DNA of 64,000 nt from NCBI RefSeq assembly GCF_020523825.1, contig NZ_JAJALK010000011.1, positions 156,288-220,287 of the forward strand, in the 5' to 3' direction. This document shows positions 55,059 through 63,952 of this stretch, one piece after another. Source of the stretch: Methylobacterium brachiatum (GTDB lineage: Bacteria > Pseudomonadota > Alphaproteobacteria > Rhizobiales > Beijerinckiaceae). The position numbers and the translations under genes are program-made. Positions within the stretch are counted from its first letter, which is position 1. Each line of letters opens with the position of its first letter. Under the pieces are notes generated by a model that did no database searches, was not told where the DNA came from, and saw only the letters and a program-made list of their open reading frames with translations.

Positions 55059-56869
55059 GACCGGACCGCCCTGCGACCGCGCGGTTCCACCAGTGGGTTC
55101 GGAAGGTCCACGTAGCTCGCCAGGGGGTCGGTCACGTCGGTGTTCTCGTTGATATTGCGGAAGCAAATCATGAAGTTGCCCTTGCTCCCCAGGGCCGGGG
55201 CGTCGAGCAGCAGGCGCAGGCAGGTCCTGTCCCGAAGATCTTTCGCGGTGAGCGCCGCGACGAAGCGGCTCAGGGCCCCGGTGAGGGCGGTCTCCGGCGC
55301 CAGTCCGGCAATGCCGATCGCCCCGGTGACGGCGAAGACGCTGTTGACCACGAGGTAGTAGGCCATGATCCGCGCGGCCTCCGCGGAGGTCAGGAGGTGC
55401 CCGGCTTCCAGGTCGAGCCCGGGTGCGGCCTCGCGGAGCGCAGGCAGGAATTCGCGCACGAAGCCCGTGCCCTGGCAGTCGCGGAAGAAGGTCGCGACCG
55501 GCCAGCCATCCTCCAGCCCGAGGACCAGGTTCTGCTGGTGCGCGCCGAACAGCAGGCCGAGCGCGCACTGGATCTCGAGGATCGGCCCCACCGTGACGGC
55601 GAGGAAGCGCTCGAACCAGCGCAGGGCCACGGCTTCAACGGGGCCTGCACCGGCGGAACCTTCGCGCGCGGCGATGCGCAGGATCGTATCGGCCAGCCCG
55701 CTGCCCCGCCCGTCAGGATAGACCTCGCAGAGGGCGGCCAAGACCGCGGCCGGCCACTCGTCCGCCCCGCGGAACGGGTTGTCGCGCAGCGCCACGATCG
55801 TCTGCGGCAGCAGCTTTCCGTCGGCCCCGCGGAGGGCGAGGTAGGCTGGTTCGCCGAGGACGCGGAAACACGGCCAACGCGCGGCGATCTCCGTGCCGAC
55901 CGGGCCGCGCAGCACCGCATCGACCACGAGCCCGCGCGTGCACTCGACGTCCTTGATGAGGCGCAGCGAGTTGGTGAGCCGGAGGCTCAGCGAATGCTTG
56001 AGCATGAAGCGCGCCTGCGGTGCGTAGAGGCTGCGCAGCGAGGTGGTCGCGTACCAGGGCGCGCCGGCATGACCGTGGTCGCGCAGGCGCCCGGTGCGGA
56101 ACAGGGCGTCGATCTCGGGATCGAGCGCGAGGCGCGCCGCCTGCCACGGATGCATCGGCAGGAGCACGCGGCCCTCGCTCGCGGCGCGGATTTTTGGATC
56201 GAAGGCGGGGTCCGCCGTGGCGAGACCTGAGCAGAGGTCGGCGGCGCTCTCCGTCCGCGCGGAGCCCTGGACGACCGCCTCCGGCGCCGCCGACCACCAG
56301 CGCAACGGAAAGCCCCGTCCGTATTCGGGGGCGAAGCGGCGCGAATCCGTGAGGGTGAACTCGTCCCGGCTGCGCGGGGTCGGGTGCACCGAATGGCCGA
56401 AGCGGAGCGCCCGCTCGGCTTCGAGGAAACTCGGGTCGCGCCTCAGGAAGATGCCGGGCGCTGGGGCGTGGGCGAGAATATCCTCGACGGTTGCGAGGCT
56501 CTGGAAGAGCCGACGCAGGAAGGTCGGCGCAGCCTGGGGGGCAGTCGGTCCGACAATGGTGGGCTCGTTGGCGACCGCGGCGGCGAACTCGGCGAAGGCG
56601 ATGATGCGGGACGGCTGGCCGACGCGCCGCTCGCGGAACGGCAGTCGGAACACGTGCTGGCCAACGGACGAGACATGGGTGACCGCGATCTCGACCACCG
56701 AACCCCGGCGCGGCAGCGGGACGCGCAACAGGGGACGCGCCGAATCGCCCGCGCAGGAATCGGCAGCCGCCAGGGTCCAGCCGGCCCATTCCCGCATCAG
56801 GCTGTTGAGGAAGCTGCGTGCCGATATCTGGCAAGCAACGTCGGCAGATGAGATGTCAGCTTCGATCAT
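55055..56869 (-). CDS. iucA: NRPS-independent siderophore synthetase, IucA-type
   Basis: IucA/IucC-family synthetase of 604 residues, first gene of the operon. VLLPMHPWQAARLAL is the substrate/ATP segment, FMLKHSLSLRLTNSLR follows, and LLFGAHQQNLVLGLEDG replaces the GAHGQN form seen in iucC. Order and pairing with IucB, IucC and IucD match the aerobactin pathway, in which IucA makes the first citrate-hydroxamate amide. ATG 56867-56869. The AT-rich gap upstream is shared with the divergent MFS exporter gene. Confidence 0.92.
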   Translation of the reverse strand: MIEADISSADVACQISARSFLNSLMREWAGWTLAAADSCAGDSARPLLRVPLPRRGSVVEIAVTHVSSVGQHVFRLPFRERRVGQPSRIIAFAEFAAAVANEPTIVGPTAPQAAPTFLRRLFQSLATVEDILAHAPAPGIFLRRDPSFLEAERALRFGHSVHPTPRSRDEFTLTDSRRFAPEYGRGFPLRWWSAAPEAVVQGSARTESAADLCSGLATADPAFDPKIRAASEGRVLLPMHPWQAARLALDPEIDALFRTGRLRDHGHAGAPWYATTSLRSLYAPQARFMLKHSLSLRLTNSLRLIKDVECTRGLVVDAVLRGPVGTEIAARWPCFRVLGEPAYLALRGADGKLLPQTIVALRDNPFRGADEWPAAVLAALCEVYPDGRGSGLADTILRIAAREGSAGAGPVEAVALRWFERFLAVTVGPILEIQCALGLLFGAHQQNLVLGLEDGWPVATFFRDCQGTGFVREFLPALREAAPGLDLEAGHLLTSAEAARIMAYYLVVNSVFAVTGAIGIAGLAPETALTGALSRFVAALTAKDLRDRTCLRLLLDAPALGSKGNFMICFRNINENTDVTDPLASYVDLPNPLVEPRGRRAVRS

Positions 56870-57021
56870 TCGATCCTCTTCATCTCGCGGTATGGCCTAT
56901 AAATGACCATATAACGCGGCGCAATGCGGGATCATTACTATAGAACTATTTTAAATATACCATTTGATGATTGCCATGTTCGAAATTGCGCCGATAGAAT
57001 CTGCCCACGGACGGAGATGTC
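56870..57021. promoter_or_regulatory. AT-rich divergent promoter region of iucA and the exporter
   Basis: 152 bases with a marked AT-rich core (about 56890-56985) between divergent starts. It includes TATGG and CCATA arms around 56891-56911. Iron control by RirA, Irr or Fur would be expected here, but I could not find a clean TGA-N9-TCA or ICE-type box by eye. The GGAG at 57013-57016 is the exporter ribosome site. Confidence 0.5.
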
Positions 57022-58215
57022 ATGGTTCGAATCGATGCGCGCGCTCCCGGGGATGGGGCGGCCGAGCGGCTATCCCTTGCCGCGGCCTCAGTGGGGTTCG
57101 GGCAATCGGCGGTGCTCGCCCTGGTACCGGTGGCGGCCGAGCGCACGGGACTCGATGCGGCCGCGATCGGGGGCGTCGCCTTCGCCGGTGCGGTCGCGTT
57201 CCTGGTCTGCGCGCCCCTCTGGGGGCATTGGGGGACCGGCTGGGGCCTGCGCCGGCTGTTCGCGGTCCTGGCCGCCTTGATGACGCTCGGCCACGGTCTG
57301 TTCGCCCTCGCCCTCGCGGTGCCGAATCTGCCCACCGCCTCGGCCCTGGCGCTGCTGGTCATCTCGCGGATCGCCTACGGGGCGGGCGCGGCCGGGGTGA
57401 TGCCGCACGCTCAGGCCGCCGTGGCGGGGGCTGTGGCGGAACCGGCGCGCCCGACGGCGCTCGGCCGACTCAGCGCGGGCCTGTCGGTGGGGCGCATCCT
57501 CGGCTCTCTGGTGATGAGCGTCGGAATCCTCGGAACGGCTGCTCCTCTGGTGGCGCTGGCGGCGAGCCCACTGCTGCTCCTGGCCGCGCCCGACCTTGCG
57601 GGCGGCCCCAAGGCCAAGCCGGCGAGAATGCACAGCCACGGCGGCCTGCGCGGGGCCGGTCCGCTCATGGGGATCGGCTTCGCCCTGACCCTGGGCCTCG
57701 GCCAGATCCAGATCGTGCTCGGCCTGCTCCTGCAGCAGCGCTTCGGCTTCGACGCCGCCGCGGCAGCGGGACTGGCTGGCGCGACCTTCGCCCTCGTCGC
57801 GGTGACGATGATCCTGACGCAGCTTCTTCTGGTGCCGCGCCTCGGCCCGAACCTGCGGCGCAATCTCGGCCTCGGGCTCGCCGGCTTCGCGGTGGGCACC
57901 GGTTTGATCGCCTGTGCCCCCGGCGCTTGGCTCGCCATGCTCGGGGCTGTCCTGGCGGGCGCCGGCATCGCCCTGGCGACCCCGCATTACACCGCCGCCC
58001 TGGTCGCCCGGGTGCCCGTGCAGGCTCAGGCCGCAGCCGCCGGCTGGCTCGCGAGCGTCCACGTGCTCGGCCAGGGGATCGGCGCCCTGTGCGGCGGCGC
58101 GGCATTCCGGATCGCGCCGGCGCTGCCGTTCTGGACCTGCGCGGCCCTGGGGCTTGCCCTGATCGGCGCCGCGGCGCGGCTTCGGCTGGACGATCCTCGT
58201 CATCCGGTCGCCTGA
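57022..58215 (+). CDS. MFS transporter, probable siderophore exporter
   Basis: A 397-residue major facilitator with 12 hydrophobic segments. LSLAAASVGFGQSAVLALVP opens helix 1, and the MFS signature-like LVISRIAYGAGAAGVMPHAQA lies in helix 4-5. Transcribed away from iucA and sharing its promoter region, it is well placed to export the siderophore, as aerobactin-type loci commonly carry an MFS exporter. The last 16 bases overlap the convergent importer-like gene end. Direction of transport is inferred from family and context. Confidence 0.8.
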   Translation: MVRIDARAPGDGAAERLSLAAASVGFGQSAVLALVPVAAERTGLDAAAIGGVAFAGAVAFLVCAPLWGHWGTGWGLRRLFAVLAALMTLGHGLFALALAVPNLPTASALALLVISRIAYGAGAAGVMPHAQAAVAGAVAEPARPTALGRLSAGLSVGRILGSLVMSVGILGTAAPLVALAASPLLLLAAPDLAGGPKAKPARMHSHGGLRGAGPLMGIGFALTLGLGQIQIVLGLLLQQRFGFDAAAAAGLAGATFALVAVTMILTQLLLVPRLGPNLRRNLGLGLAGFAVGTGLIACAPGAWLAMLGAVLAGAGIALATPHYTAALVARVPVQAQAAAAGWLASVHVLGQGIGALCGGAAFRIAPALPFWTCAALGLALIGAAARLRLDDPRHPVA

Positions 58216-59444
58216 TCTGTGCGGCCCGAGCCGAGCAGGCGAACGGTCGCCACGGTGGCGAGGCCGGAGAGCAGCGTGGCCACCCCGAACAGGGCCCCGT
58301 AACCGAGGAGGTCGGCGAGCTTGCCCGAGATCAGCGCGCCGACCAGGTAGACCACGAGCTGCGCGCAGGCAAGGATCGTGAAGTCGGTGCCCGGCTGCTC
58401 CGCGGAGGAGACCGCCATGAACAGGCTGTAGAGCGCGACGATCTCCATGTAGCGGATCAGGGTCTGGAACCCGGCCGCGCCGAAGAGCGGCCCGAGGCCG
58501 ACCACGGCCCCGAGGGCGTGGGCCGTAAACAGGCCGAAGCAGAGGGTCCGCAATCCGCCCAGCAGGCCGAGGGTCGCGGCCGTGCCGTAGCGACGGACCA
58601 GCAGCGCCGCGACGCCGGAGCCCGCGAGTCCTGCGATCATCGCCGAGACGCCGGACAGGTAGCCGATCCGGTCGAGGGGCACGCCCGCATCGACGAGGTA
58701 GGCGCCCTCCATCGCCTTCACGAGCCCCTCGCTCACCCGGTAGGTGAGCGCGACCCAGAGGATGGTGCGCACCTCCGGCCGTCGCAGGAAGGCCCGGATT
58801 GAGGGGCGCGGCGCGGAGGCGCCGATCTCCGGCGCCCCCTCGCGCATGGCGAAGGCGGCGAACAACGGCGGCACCGAGAAGGCGGCTGCGGTCAGCAGCA
58901 TGCCGGCCCAGCCGACATGGTGGTAGAGGACGAGGCTCAGCGTACCGCCGACCACCACCCCGAGGGCCACCGAGCCGCCCTGTATGGCGTTGCCAATGGC
59001 GCGATCCTCCGGCCGCAGCCGTTTCACGGCGTAGCCGTCGGTGGCGATGTCCTGCGTCGCGATCAGCAGCGCGGCGAGGAAGCCGATCCCGATGATCCCG
59101 GGCACATTGGTAGGGCCGAGCGGCAGCAGAGCGAGGATGCATCCGATCACGCCGACCTGTGTCACCACCACCCAGCCCGCTCGGTGGGCCCGCGCAAAAG
59201 GCCGTACCCGGTCGATCAGCGGCGCCCAGAGGAACTTCAGGACGAGGGGCAGGAACAGGAGGCTGACATAGCCGATCGCCGCCCGGGATACGCCGGCCTC
59301 GCGCATGATCGGCGGCAGCGCCGCGGCGATCAGATAGGAGGGGATCGCCTGCGCCATGTAGAGGGCGGCGAGCACCGCGAAGAGCGACATCCGCTCGCGG
59401 CGACCTGCTTCCCGAGCGGCCAGGGCGGTGGGAGCCGCGCTCAT
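58200..59444 (-). CDS. RhtX/FptX-like siderophore importer (MFS)
   Basis: A 414-residue MFS protein with about 12 helices of the AmpG/RhtX/FptX type (YMAQAIPSYLIAAALPPIMREAGV, PLVLKFLWAPLIDRVRPF, ATQDIATDGYAVKRL). RhtX and FptX are single-protein permeases that carry ferric siderophore across the inner membrane in place of an ABC importer, and no ABC importer is present here. ATG overlaps the stop of the 120-residue gene (ATGA), and the receptor gene is upstream, forming a receptor-unknown-importer operon. Confidence 0.85.
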   Translation of the reverse strand: MSAAPTALAAREAGRRERMSLFAVLAALYMAQAIPSYLIAAALPPIMREAGVSRAAIGYVSLLFLPLVLKFLWAPLIDRVRPFARAHRAGWVVVTQVGVIGCILALLPLGPTNVPGIIGIGFLAALLIATQDIATDGYAVKRLRPEDRAIGNAIQGGSVALGVVVGGTLSLVLYHHVGWAGMLLTAAAFSVPPLFAAFAMREGAPEIGASAPRPSIRAFLRRPEVRTILWVALTYRVSEGLVKAMEGAYLVDAGVPLDRIGYLSGVSAMIAGLAGSGVAALLVRRYGTAATLGLLGGLRTLCFGLFTAHALGAVVGLGPLFGAAGFQTLIRYMEIVALYSLFMAVSSAEQPGTDFTILACAQLVVYLVGALISGKLADLLGYGALFGVATLLSGLATVATVRLLGSGRTDQATG

Positions 59445-59803
59445 GCCAGGTAGGCCTGCGCGGCGGCCCGGGCCGCGGCCTCGTCCGGGGCGATCGTGAT
59501 GGGGAAGGTCCAGAGTCGGCGGAACAGGTCGGCGCTCGCCTCCTCGAAGCCCGGCCGCACGATCACGAGGCCGCGGCAGCGCCGGTCGAGATCGGCGCGG
59601 GTGCGCTTGAACCAGAGGGCCTGGGCTCGTTCGGCGGCGGCCGAGAGCTTGCCGATGCCGCCGAAGATCAGGATCAGCGCGAACGGCGCGGACCGCGCCC
59701 CGACCTGCTCCAGGGCGTCGAGATAGGCGGTCTCGTCGCCGGGCTCGGGCGGCCCGAGATAGCGCAGGACCACGAGGTCGCCGGTCTCCTCGAGGGCGAC
59801 CAT
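59441..59803 (-). CDS. small hypothetical protein in the siderophore uptake operon
   Basis: A 120-residue soluble alpha/beta-looking protein (MVALEETGDLVVLRYLGPPE..., FALILIFGGIGKLSAAAERAQA, GLVIVRPGFEEASADLFRRL). The alternating strands and helices resemble a STAS/SpoIIAA-like fold, but that is only a pattern impression. It lies four bases after the receptor stop and overlaps the importer start (ATGA), so it belongs to the uptake operon. Function unknown; a regulatory or chaperone role is possible. Confidence 0.75.
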   Translation of the reverse strand: MVALEETGDLVVLRYLGPPEPGDETAYLDALEQVGARSAPFALILIFGGIGKLSAAAERAQALWFKRTRADLDRRCRGLVIVRPGFEEASADLFRRLWTFPITIAPDEAAARAAAQAYLA

Positions 59804-59806
59804 CCC

Positions 59807-62026
59807 TCAGAAGGTCCGGCGGTAGCCGACCGTGACGGTGCGCCCGAGCCCGTAGACGGTCAGGTTGCGCACCGCGGTCGCGGTCGGATTCCAGTAGGCG
59901 CGGTCGAACAGGTTGTCGACGGAGGCATAGAGTTCGCCCCCGGCGAGCGGCGCGCCGATCGCGGCGTTCACCGTGAAGGCGTCCTTGAGGCGATAGCGGG
60001 TGCCCACGAGGTCGATGCGGGCGTCGCGGCCGCTGAAACCCTCGCCCTCGACCCGGAGCGAGACGCCGTTCGCGAACAGGTAGGTCCCCGAGACCGTGCC
60101 GTGGAAGGGCGCACCGATGCGGTTATTCGGCAGGTCGCTGTCAAGGCGGCCGTCCTTGTTGGTGTCGTAGCGGCCCTCGCGGTAGCCCAGCACGGTGCCG
60201 AGGTTCAGCTGCTCCGTGACCTGCGCGTTCCCGACGAACTCGACGCCGTAGATCATCTCCTTCTGCTGGCTCAGGCGATTGGTGAGCGGGTCGAAGGTCG
60301 TGCCGTCGTCGGAGGTCGACACGAAGCCGCCGAGGCTGCCGGAGAAGATCCCGCTCCGGCCGCGGATGCCGAAATCGTAGGAGTTCACGATCTGCGCCTG
60401 GGGCGCGATGCTGGCATAGGCGATGGTGGTGCCGGCGGGCAGGCAGAAGGGCCGCGTCACCGGGCAGGCATAGGCCAGCGACAGGCCGGCCCGGCGCGTG
60501 AAGGCGCCGATATCGGCCAGCGCGTAGCCCTGGCTGAAGCCGCCGTAGAGGTCGAGGCCGGGCACGAGATTGAAGGTCGCCCCCGCGTTGAAGGTCGGGG
60601 CCGAATAGGCAAACTTGCCGCCGGTGACGTTGAGGGCCGGCAGGACGAAGGTCGAGTAGCCCAGCGCGTTGCGCGCCGCCGTCGCCGCGAAGGTCGTCGG
60701 TCGCGTGAAGCCCGACACGTCGAGGTCGAAATGCTCGTAGCGCATGCCGGCGCGCAGGGTCAGCCGCTCGCCCACGGGCAGCTGGATCAGGGCGAAGCCG
60801 GCATAGCTGTTCTGCTGCAGGGGCGTGAATACGTCGGTGCCGTCTCGCGCCCGCTGACGGGTGGATTCCGAGATCACGTCGGAGCCCCAGGTCAGCTTCA
60901 GCCCGGGCAGGAGGGCGCTCAGGTCCGTGTCGAAGGTGAGGTTGATGCCGCCGCGCTCGGTCGCGAGCGCCGTCTGGTTGGCGAGGCTCGTGGGCGCGGT
61001 CGGGTTGAACGAATACGTGACGAACGGATTGGCCGGGTAGGCGAACTGCGTGTAATTGAAGCGCTTGTTGATGTCGTTGTAGAAGCCGAGGATCGACAGA
61101 CTGCCGAGCGGCGTATCGCGGTCCGTATAGCGCAGGTAGAGCGAGCGCGTATCCTCGGCGACGGGCAGCCCGATATAGGGCCGCGCGTAATTCGGTCGGG
61201 CGAAGGCGCCGGTGTAATCGGTCAGGTAGCGCGGATCCTGGTTGAGCAGGATCTGGGTGAGGCCAAACTCGACGCGCTTGGCCAGATCGAGGTCGTAGCC
61301 GAGCCGCAAATTGATGTTGCCGAGCTGGAAGCGGTCGCCGCCACCCTGTCCGAGCTGGCCGTCCGAGGGCAGTTCCCGGCCTTTGCCGTCATAGGTACGG
61401 GCGGCGAACCGGCCGGAGCCGGTGAAGGCGTAATCGACGCCGTCCGGCACCTTGCCGGTCACGCTGATCGAGGTCTCGGGCGCAACGCCGTGGACCGGGT
61501 CAGCCGTGAAGGTCCGGACCGCGGTGTTGACCGTGACAACCGGGGCCCCGTCCGTCGGGCGCCGGGTGATGAAGTTGACGGTGCCGCCGGTAGCGCCCGC
61601 GCTGTAGAGGCTGGAGGCGCCAGCCACCACCTCGATCCGTTCCACCGAATTCAGGTCGATCAGGTTGAGGAGGCGTGAGACGTCGCGCAGCGGCGTGTTC
61701 ACGGGCACGCCGTCGATCAGGACCAGGAGGTTGCGGCCCCGGAAGTTCTCGGAGGCGCTGGAGATCGTCCCGTTCGGTACCGTGAAGCCCGGGACCAGCT
61801 TCGAGAGTACCGCCGAGGGGTTCGGGGTCAGGGCAAGCTGCTGGCGGATCTGCTCGCGGTCGACGATCTGGACGCTCTGCGGCACGTCCTCGATCCGGCG
61901 CGGCGCACGGGTGGCCGTCACGGAGATCTCGTCGAGCGCGATGGCGGGGGCCGCCGTCTCGGCTCGGGCCGCGCCGGCCAGGGCCGTCCCCGCACCGAGG
62001 ATCGCGAGGAGACGAAGAGTACGCAT
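59807..62026 (-). CDS. TonB-dependent siderophore receptor
   Basis: Outer-membrane receptor of 739 residues. A signal peptide (ILGAGTALAGAARAETA) precedes a TonB box-like LDEISVTA. The plug domain has RIEDVPQSVQIVDREQI, NLLVLIDGVPVN and IERIEVVAGASSLYSAGATGGTVNFIT-type segments. A 22-strand barrel follows, ending TVTVGYRRTF with a terminal Phe. It probably takes up the ferric form of the siderophore made by the iuc genes. ATG 62024-62026 is chosen; GTG 62039 is possible. The AraC regulator diverges from it. Confidence 0.93.
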   Translation of the reverse strand: MRTLRLLAILGAGTALAGAARAETAAPAIALDEISVTATRAPRRIEDVPQSVQIVDREQIRQQLALTPNPSAVLSKLVPGFTVPNGTISSASENFRGRNLLVLIDGVPVNTPLRDVSRLLNLIDLNSVERIEVVAGASSLYSAGATGGTVNFITRRPTDGAPVVTVNTAVRTFTADPVHGVAPETSISVTGKVPDGVDYAFTGSGRFAARTYDGKGRELPSDGQLGQGGGDRFQLGNINLRLGYDLDLAKRVEFGLTQILLNQDPRYLTDYTGAFARPNYARPYIGLPVAEDTRSLYLRYTDRDTPLGSLSILGFYNDINKRFNYTQFAYPANPFVTYSFNPTAPTSLANQTALATERGGINLTFDTDLSALLPGLKLTWGSDVISESTRQRARDGTDVFTPLQQNSYAGFALIQLPVGERLTLRAGMRYEHFDLDVSGFTRPTTFAATAARNALGYSTFVLPALNVTGGKFAYSAPTFNAGATFNLVPGLDLYGGFSQGYALADIGAFTRRAGLSLAYACPVTRPFCLPAGTTIAYASIAPQAQIVNSYDFGIRGRSGIFSGSLGGFVSTSDDGTTFDPLTNRLSQQKEMIYGVEFVGNAQVTEQLNLGTVLGYREGRYDTNKDGRLDSDLPNNRIGAPFHGTVSGTYLFANGVSLRVEGEGFSGRDARIDLVGTRYRLKDAFTVNAAIGAPLAGGELYASVDNLFDRAYWNPTATAVRNLTVYGLGRTVTVGYRRTF

Positions 62027-62316
62027 GATTGTCAGACCCACCCCTGCACGTCCGCACGGGAACGCATCTCGAACCTGCCGAACCCTCGCGCACGCGTGGG
62101 GCGCAGAGATGCGCCGATCGGCGGATGGTTTAAAACTAGTCTAATGTAATATCAGTTCGTCTTCCGGGTCCCTATCGCCAAGTTGAAGGCGCTGGAACTC
62201 TCGACATCTCCCAATGTCTCTAGCATGGTGATCCCCGATCAGCTTGGACTCTGGCGCGATCGCGTGCGGACTGCTGCGCAGCCAGGGATGATCGAGGGCG
62301 GGATGACGGAACAACA
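62027..62316. promoter_or_regulatory. divergent promoter region of the receptor operon and araC-type gene
   Basis: 290 bases without a gene. An AT-rich stretch at about 62127-62160 (TTTAAAACTAGTCTAATG and following) probably holds the receptor promoter. AraC-family binding and iron control are both expected here. No clear repeat pair or iron box was recognised. Confidence 0.45.
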
Positions 62317-63240
62317 ATGCTCGACACTGCGATGACAGCGCCGCCGCGCCCCGCATCCGGTGATGCGGGAGCGGGCGCGGTCCCGCGGACGGTCGAAGGC
62401 CCCGATTCCATTCCGTTCCAGGGCCGAACGGCGATCTGCCTCGTCCCGGATCTCGGCATCGCCTCGGTGTTCGAGCCGTCCCGGTGTTGGCGGGACGAGG
62501 GGCCGGGCGAGCGCCTGATGCTGGTGCGGCCCGCGGTCGGACGTCTTCAGGTGACCCTGGGCAGCCGCAGCGTCGCCTGTTGCTCGCGGGACGCGCTGCT
62601 CGTCTCCGCGAGCCGGGGCGCCGTCTTCGAGGCTCTGGGCGTCGACCGGATCGACTTCCTGGCGATCGAGCGGGATCGGCTGACCGGCCCGCTTGCCGCG
62701 CTGGAGACCGGGCTCGTCCGGCGGATCGGCCGGGACCATCCCGGCCTGCAGACCCTGACCGTCTATGGAGCGAGCCTTCTGCGGGGGCTGATCCCGGTCG
62801 GCTCCGTTGGCATCGCCGACTTGGTCCGCGCGCATCTCGCCGAGCTCCTCGCCTTTACGGTCCGCGAGCCGGCCCCCGTGACGGTTTTTCCCGGCCCGAG
62901 CCGGCGCGATCTACGGATCCAGGCGCTCAAGGCCGAGGTCGAGCAGCGCCTCGGCCGGCCGGACCTGAGCCTCGACGCAGTCGCGCAGGCGCAGCAGATT
63001 TCCAGCCGACAGGTCCAAGCGATGTTCCAGGCGGAGGGTGAGACCTTTTCGGGCTTCGTCCTCGCCCGCCGCCTCGACCGGGTGATGCAGCGCCTCACCG
63101 ATGTCGAGGACGACCGGCCCGTCAGCGCCATCGCTTTCGATGTCGGGTTCGGCGACCTGTCTTACTTCAATCGCACGTTCCGCAGGCGCTTCGGCCTGAC
63201 GCCCTCAGAGGTCCGCCGATCGGGCAGGGCTGCCGAGTGA
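62317..63240 (+). CDS. AraC-family transcriptional regulator
   Basis: A 307-residue regulator. The C-terminal third is an AraC DNA-binding domain with two helix-turn-helix units (LDAVAQAQQISSRQVQAMFQ and VSAIAFDVGFGDLSYFNRTFRRRFG), ending in the typical TPSEVRR. The N-terminal 190 residues form the ligand-sensing part. It diverges from the TonB receptor gene, as in siderophore loci where an AraC regulator senses the siderophore and switches on uptake; that role is inference. Confidence 0.9.
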   Translation: MLDTAMTAPPRPASGDAGAGAVPRTVEGPDSIPFQGRTAICLVPDLGIASVFEPSRCWRDEGPGERLMLVRPAVGRLQVTLGSRSVACCSRDALLVSASRGAVFEALGVDRIDFLAIERDRLTGPLAALETGLVRRIGRDHPGLQTLTVYGASLLRGLIPVGSVGIADLVRAHLAELLAFTVREPAPVTVFPGPSRRDLRIQALKAEVEQRLGRPDLSLDAVAQAQQISSRQVQAMFQAEGETFSGFVLARRLDRVMQRLTDVEDDRPVSAIAFDVGFGDLSYFNRTFRRRFGLTPSEVRRSGRAAE

Positions 63241-63419
63241 GGGCTCGCTACGCTCGAAGCTTGGACGGCCGGAACAAGTCCTTAACCGGATGCCCGCGCA
63301 TGAGCGGCAAGGAACTCTCAGAGTCAGAAGATTGGAAGCGTCGGTCTGGAACGCGTGGCGCACGCGCAATGCCGTCCCATCGACCGAGCGACGCAGGCAG
63401 GCACGCGTGGCCCCGAACA

Positions 63420-63452
63420 CGAAAAACCCGGCTCGCGTTAGCGAGCCGGGTT
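63420..63452 (-). terminator. rho-independent terminator of the rRNA operon
   Basis: On the minus strand, AACCCGGCTCGC, a TAAC loop and GCGAGCCGGGTT form a perfect 12-base stem at 63425-63452. The T-run that follows (TTTTTC) lies immediately downstream, at 63426-63421. It is 30 bases past the tRNA end. Confidence 0.88.
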
Positions 63453-63482
63453 CTTTGAAGGGTCGAGTCATCGAAAGAGATT

Positions 63483-63559
<77 letters not shown>

Positions 63560-63662
63560 CCAAGGTTGTGCGGCTGGTCCGGGCTGGCTGATCGCCTGTG
63601 GGGCGGGCTCCGGGGCCGATCGCGCTGATCGTGATGAGGGAACGATGTGATTGCGTTGTGCG

Positions 63663-63781
63663 GGTCTGGCGGCGACCGACTCTCCCGTGCCTTGAGACAC
63701 AGTACCATGGGCGCTGGCGTGTTTAACGGCCGAGTTCGAGATGGGATCGGGTTCTGGGCACGCCGCTCAAGCCACCAGACC
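63663..63781 (-). rRNA. rrf: 5S ribosomal RNA
   Basis: About 119 nucleotides. The ends GGTCTGGTGGC and GCCGCCAGACC pair as helix I. Internal CCCGATCCCATCTCGAACTC and GCGCCCATGGTACTGTG are conserved 5S blocks. It is read leftwards between the 23S end and tRNA-fMet. Confidence 0.95.
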
Positions 63782-63952
63782 GGCGCAACGCAATTTTTTG
63801 GGACGGGGCCGTGCAGGGTGCTGCGACGGCGTGTGTCCGGTTCGGCAAGCATGCAGCGTCGGGCGCTGCGGGTCTTCGTGTGGCTGTGTCTGGCGTGATC
63901 GGCACCCGCTTTGCAGCGGCTGCCGATCACGCACGGACACGGATCACGGGAG

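Noticed and set aside
56870..57021. RirA or Irr iron box in the iucA promoter
   Set aside because: No clean TGA-N9-TCA or ICE-type sequence could be found by eye, though iron control remains likely.
50813..63240. Methylolanthanin (lanthanide chelator) cluster
   Set aside because: The locus has IucB and IucD hydroxamate genes in aerobactin order and no 4-hydroxybenzoate or polyamine genes that would point to a lanthanophore.
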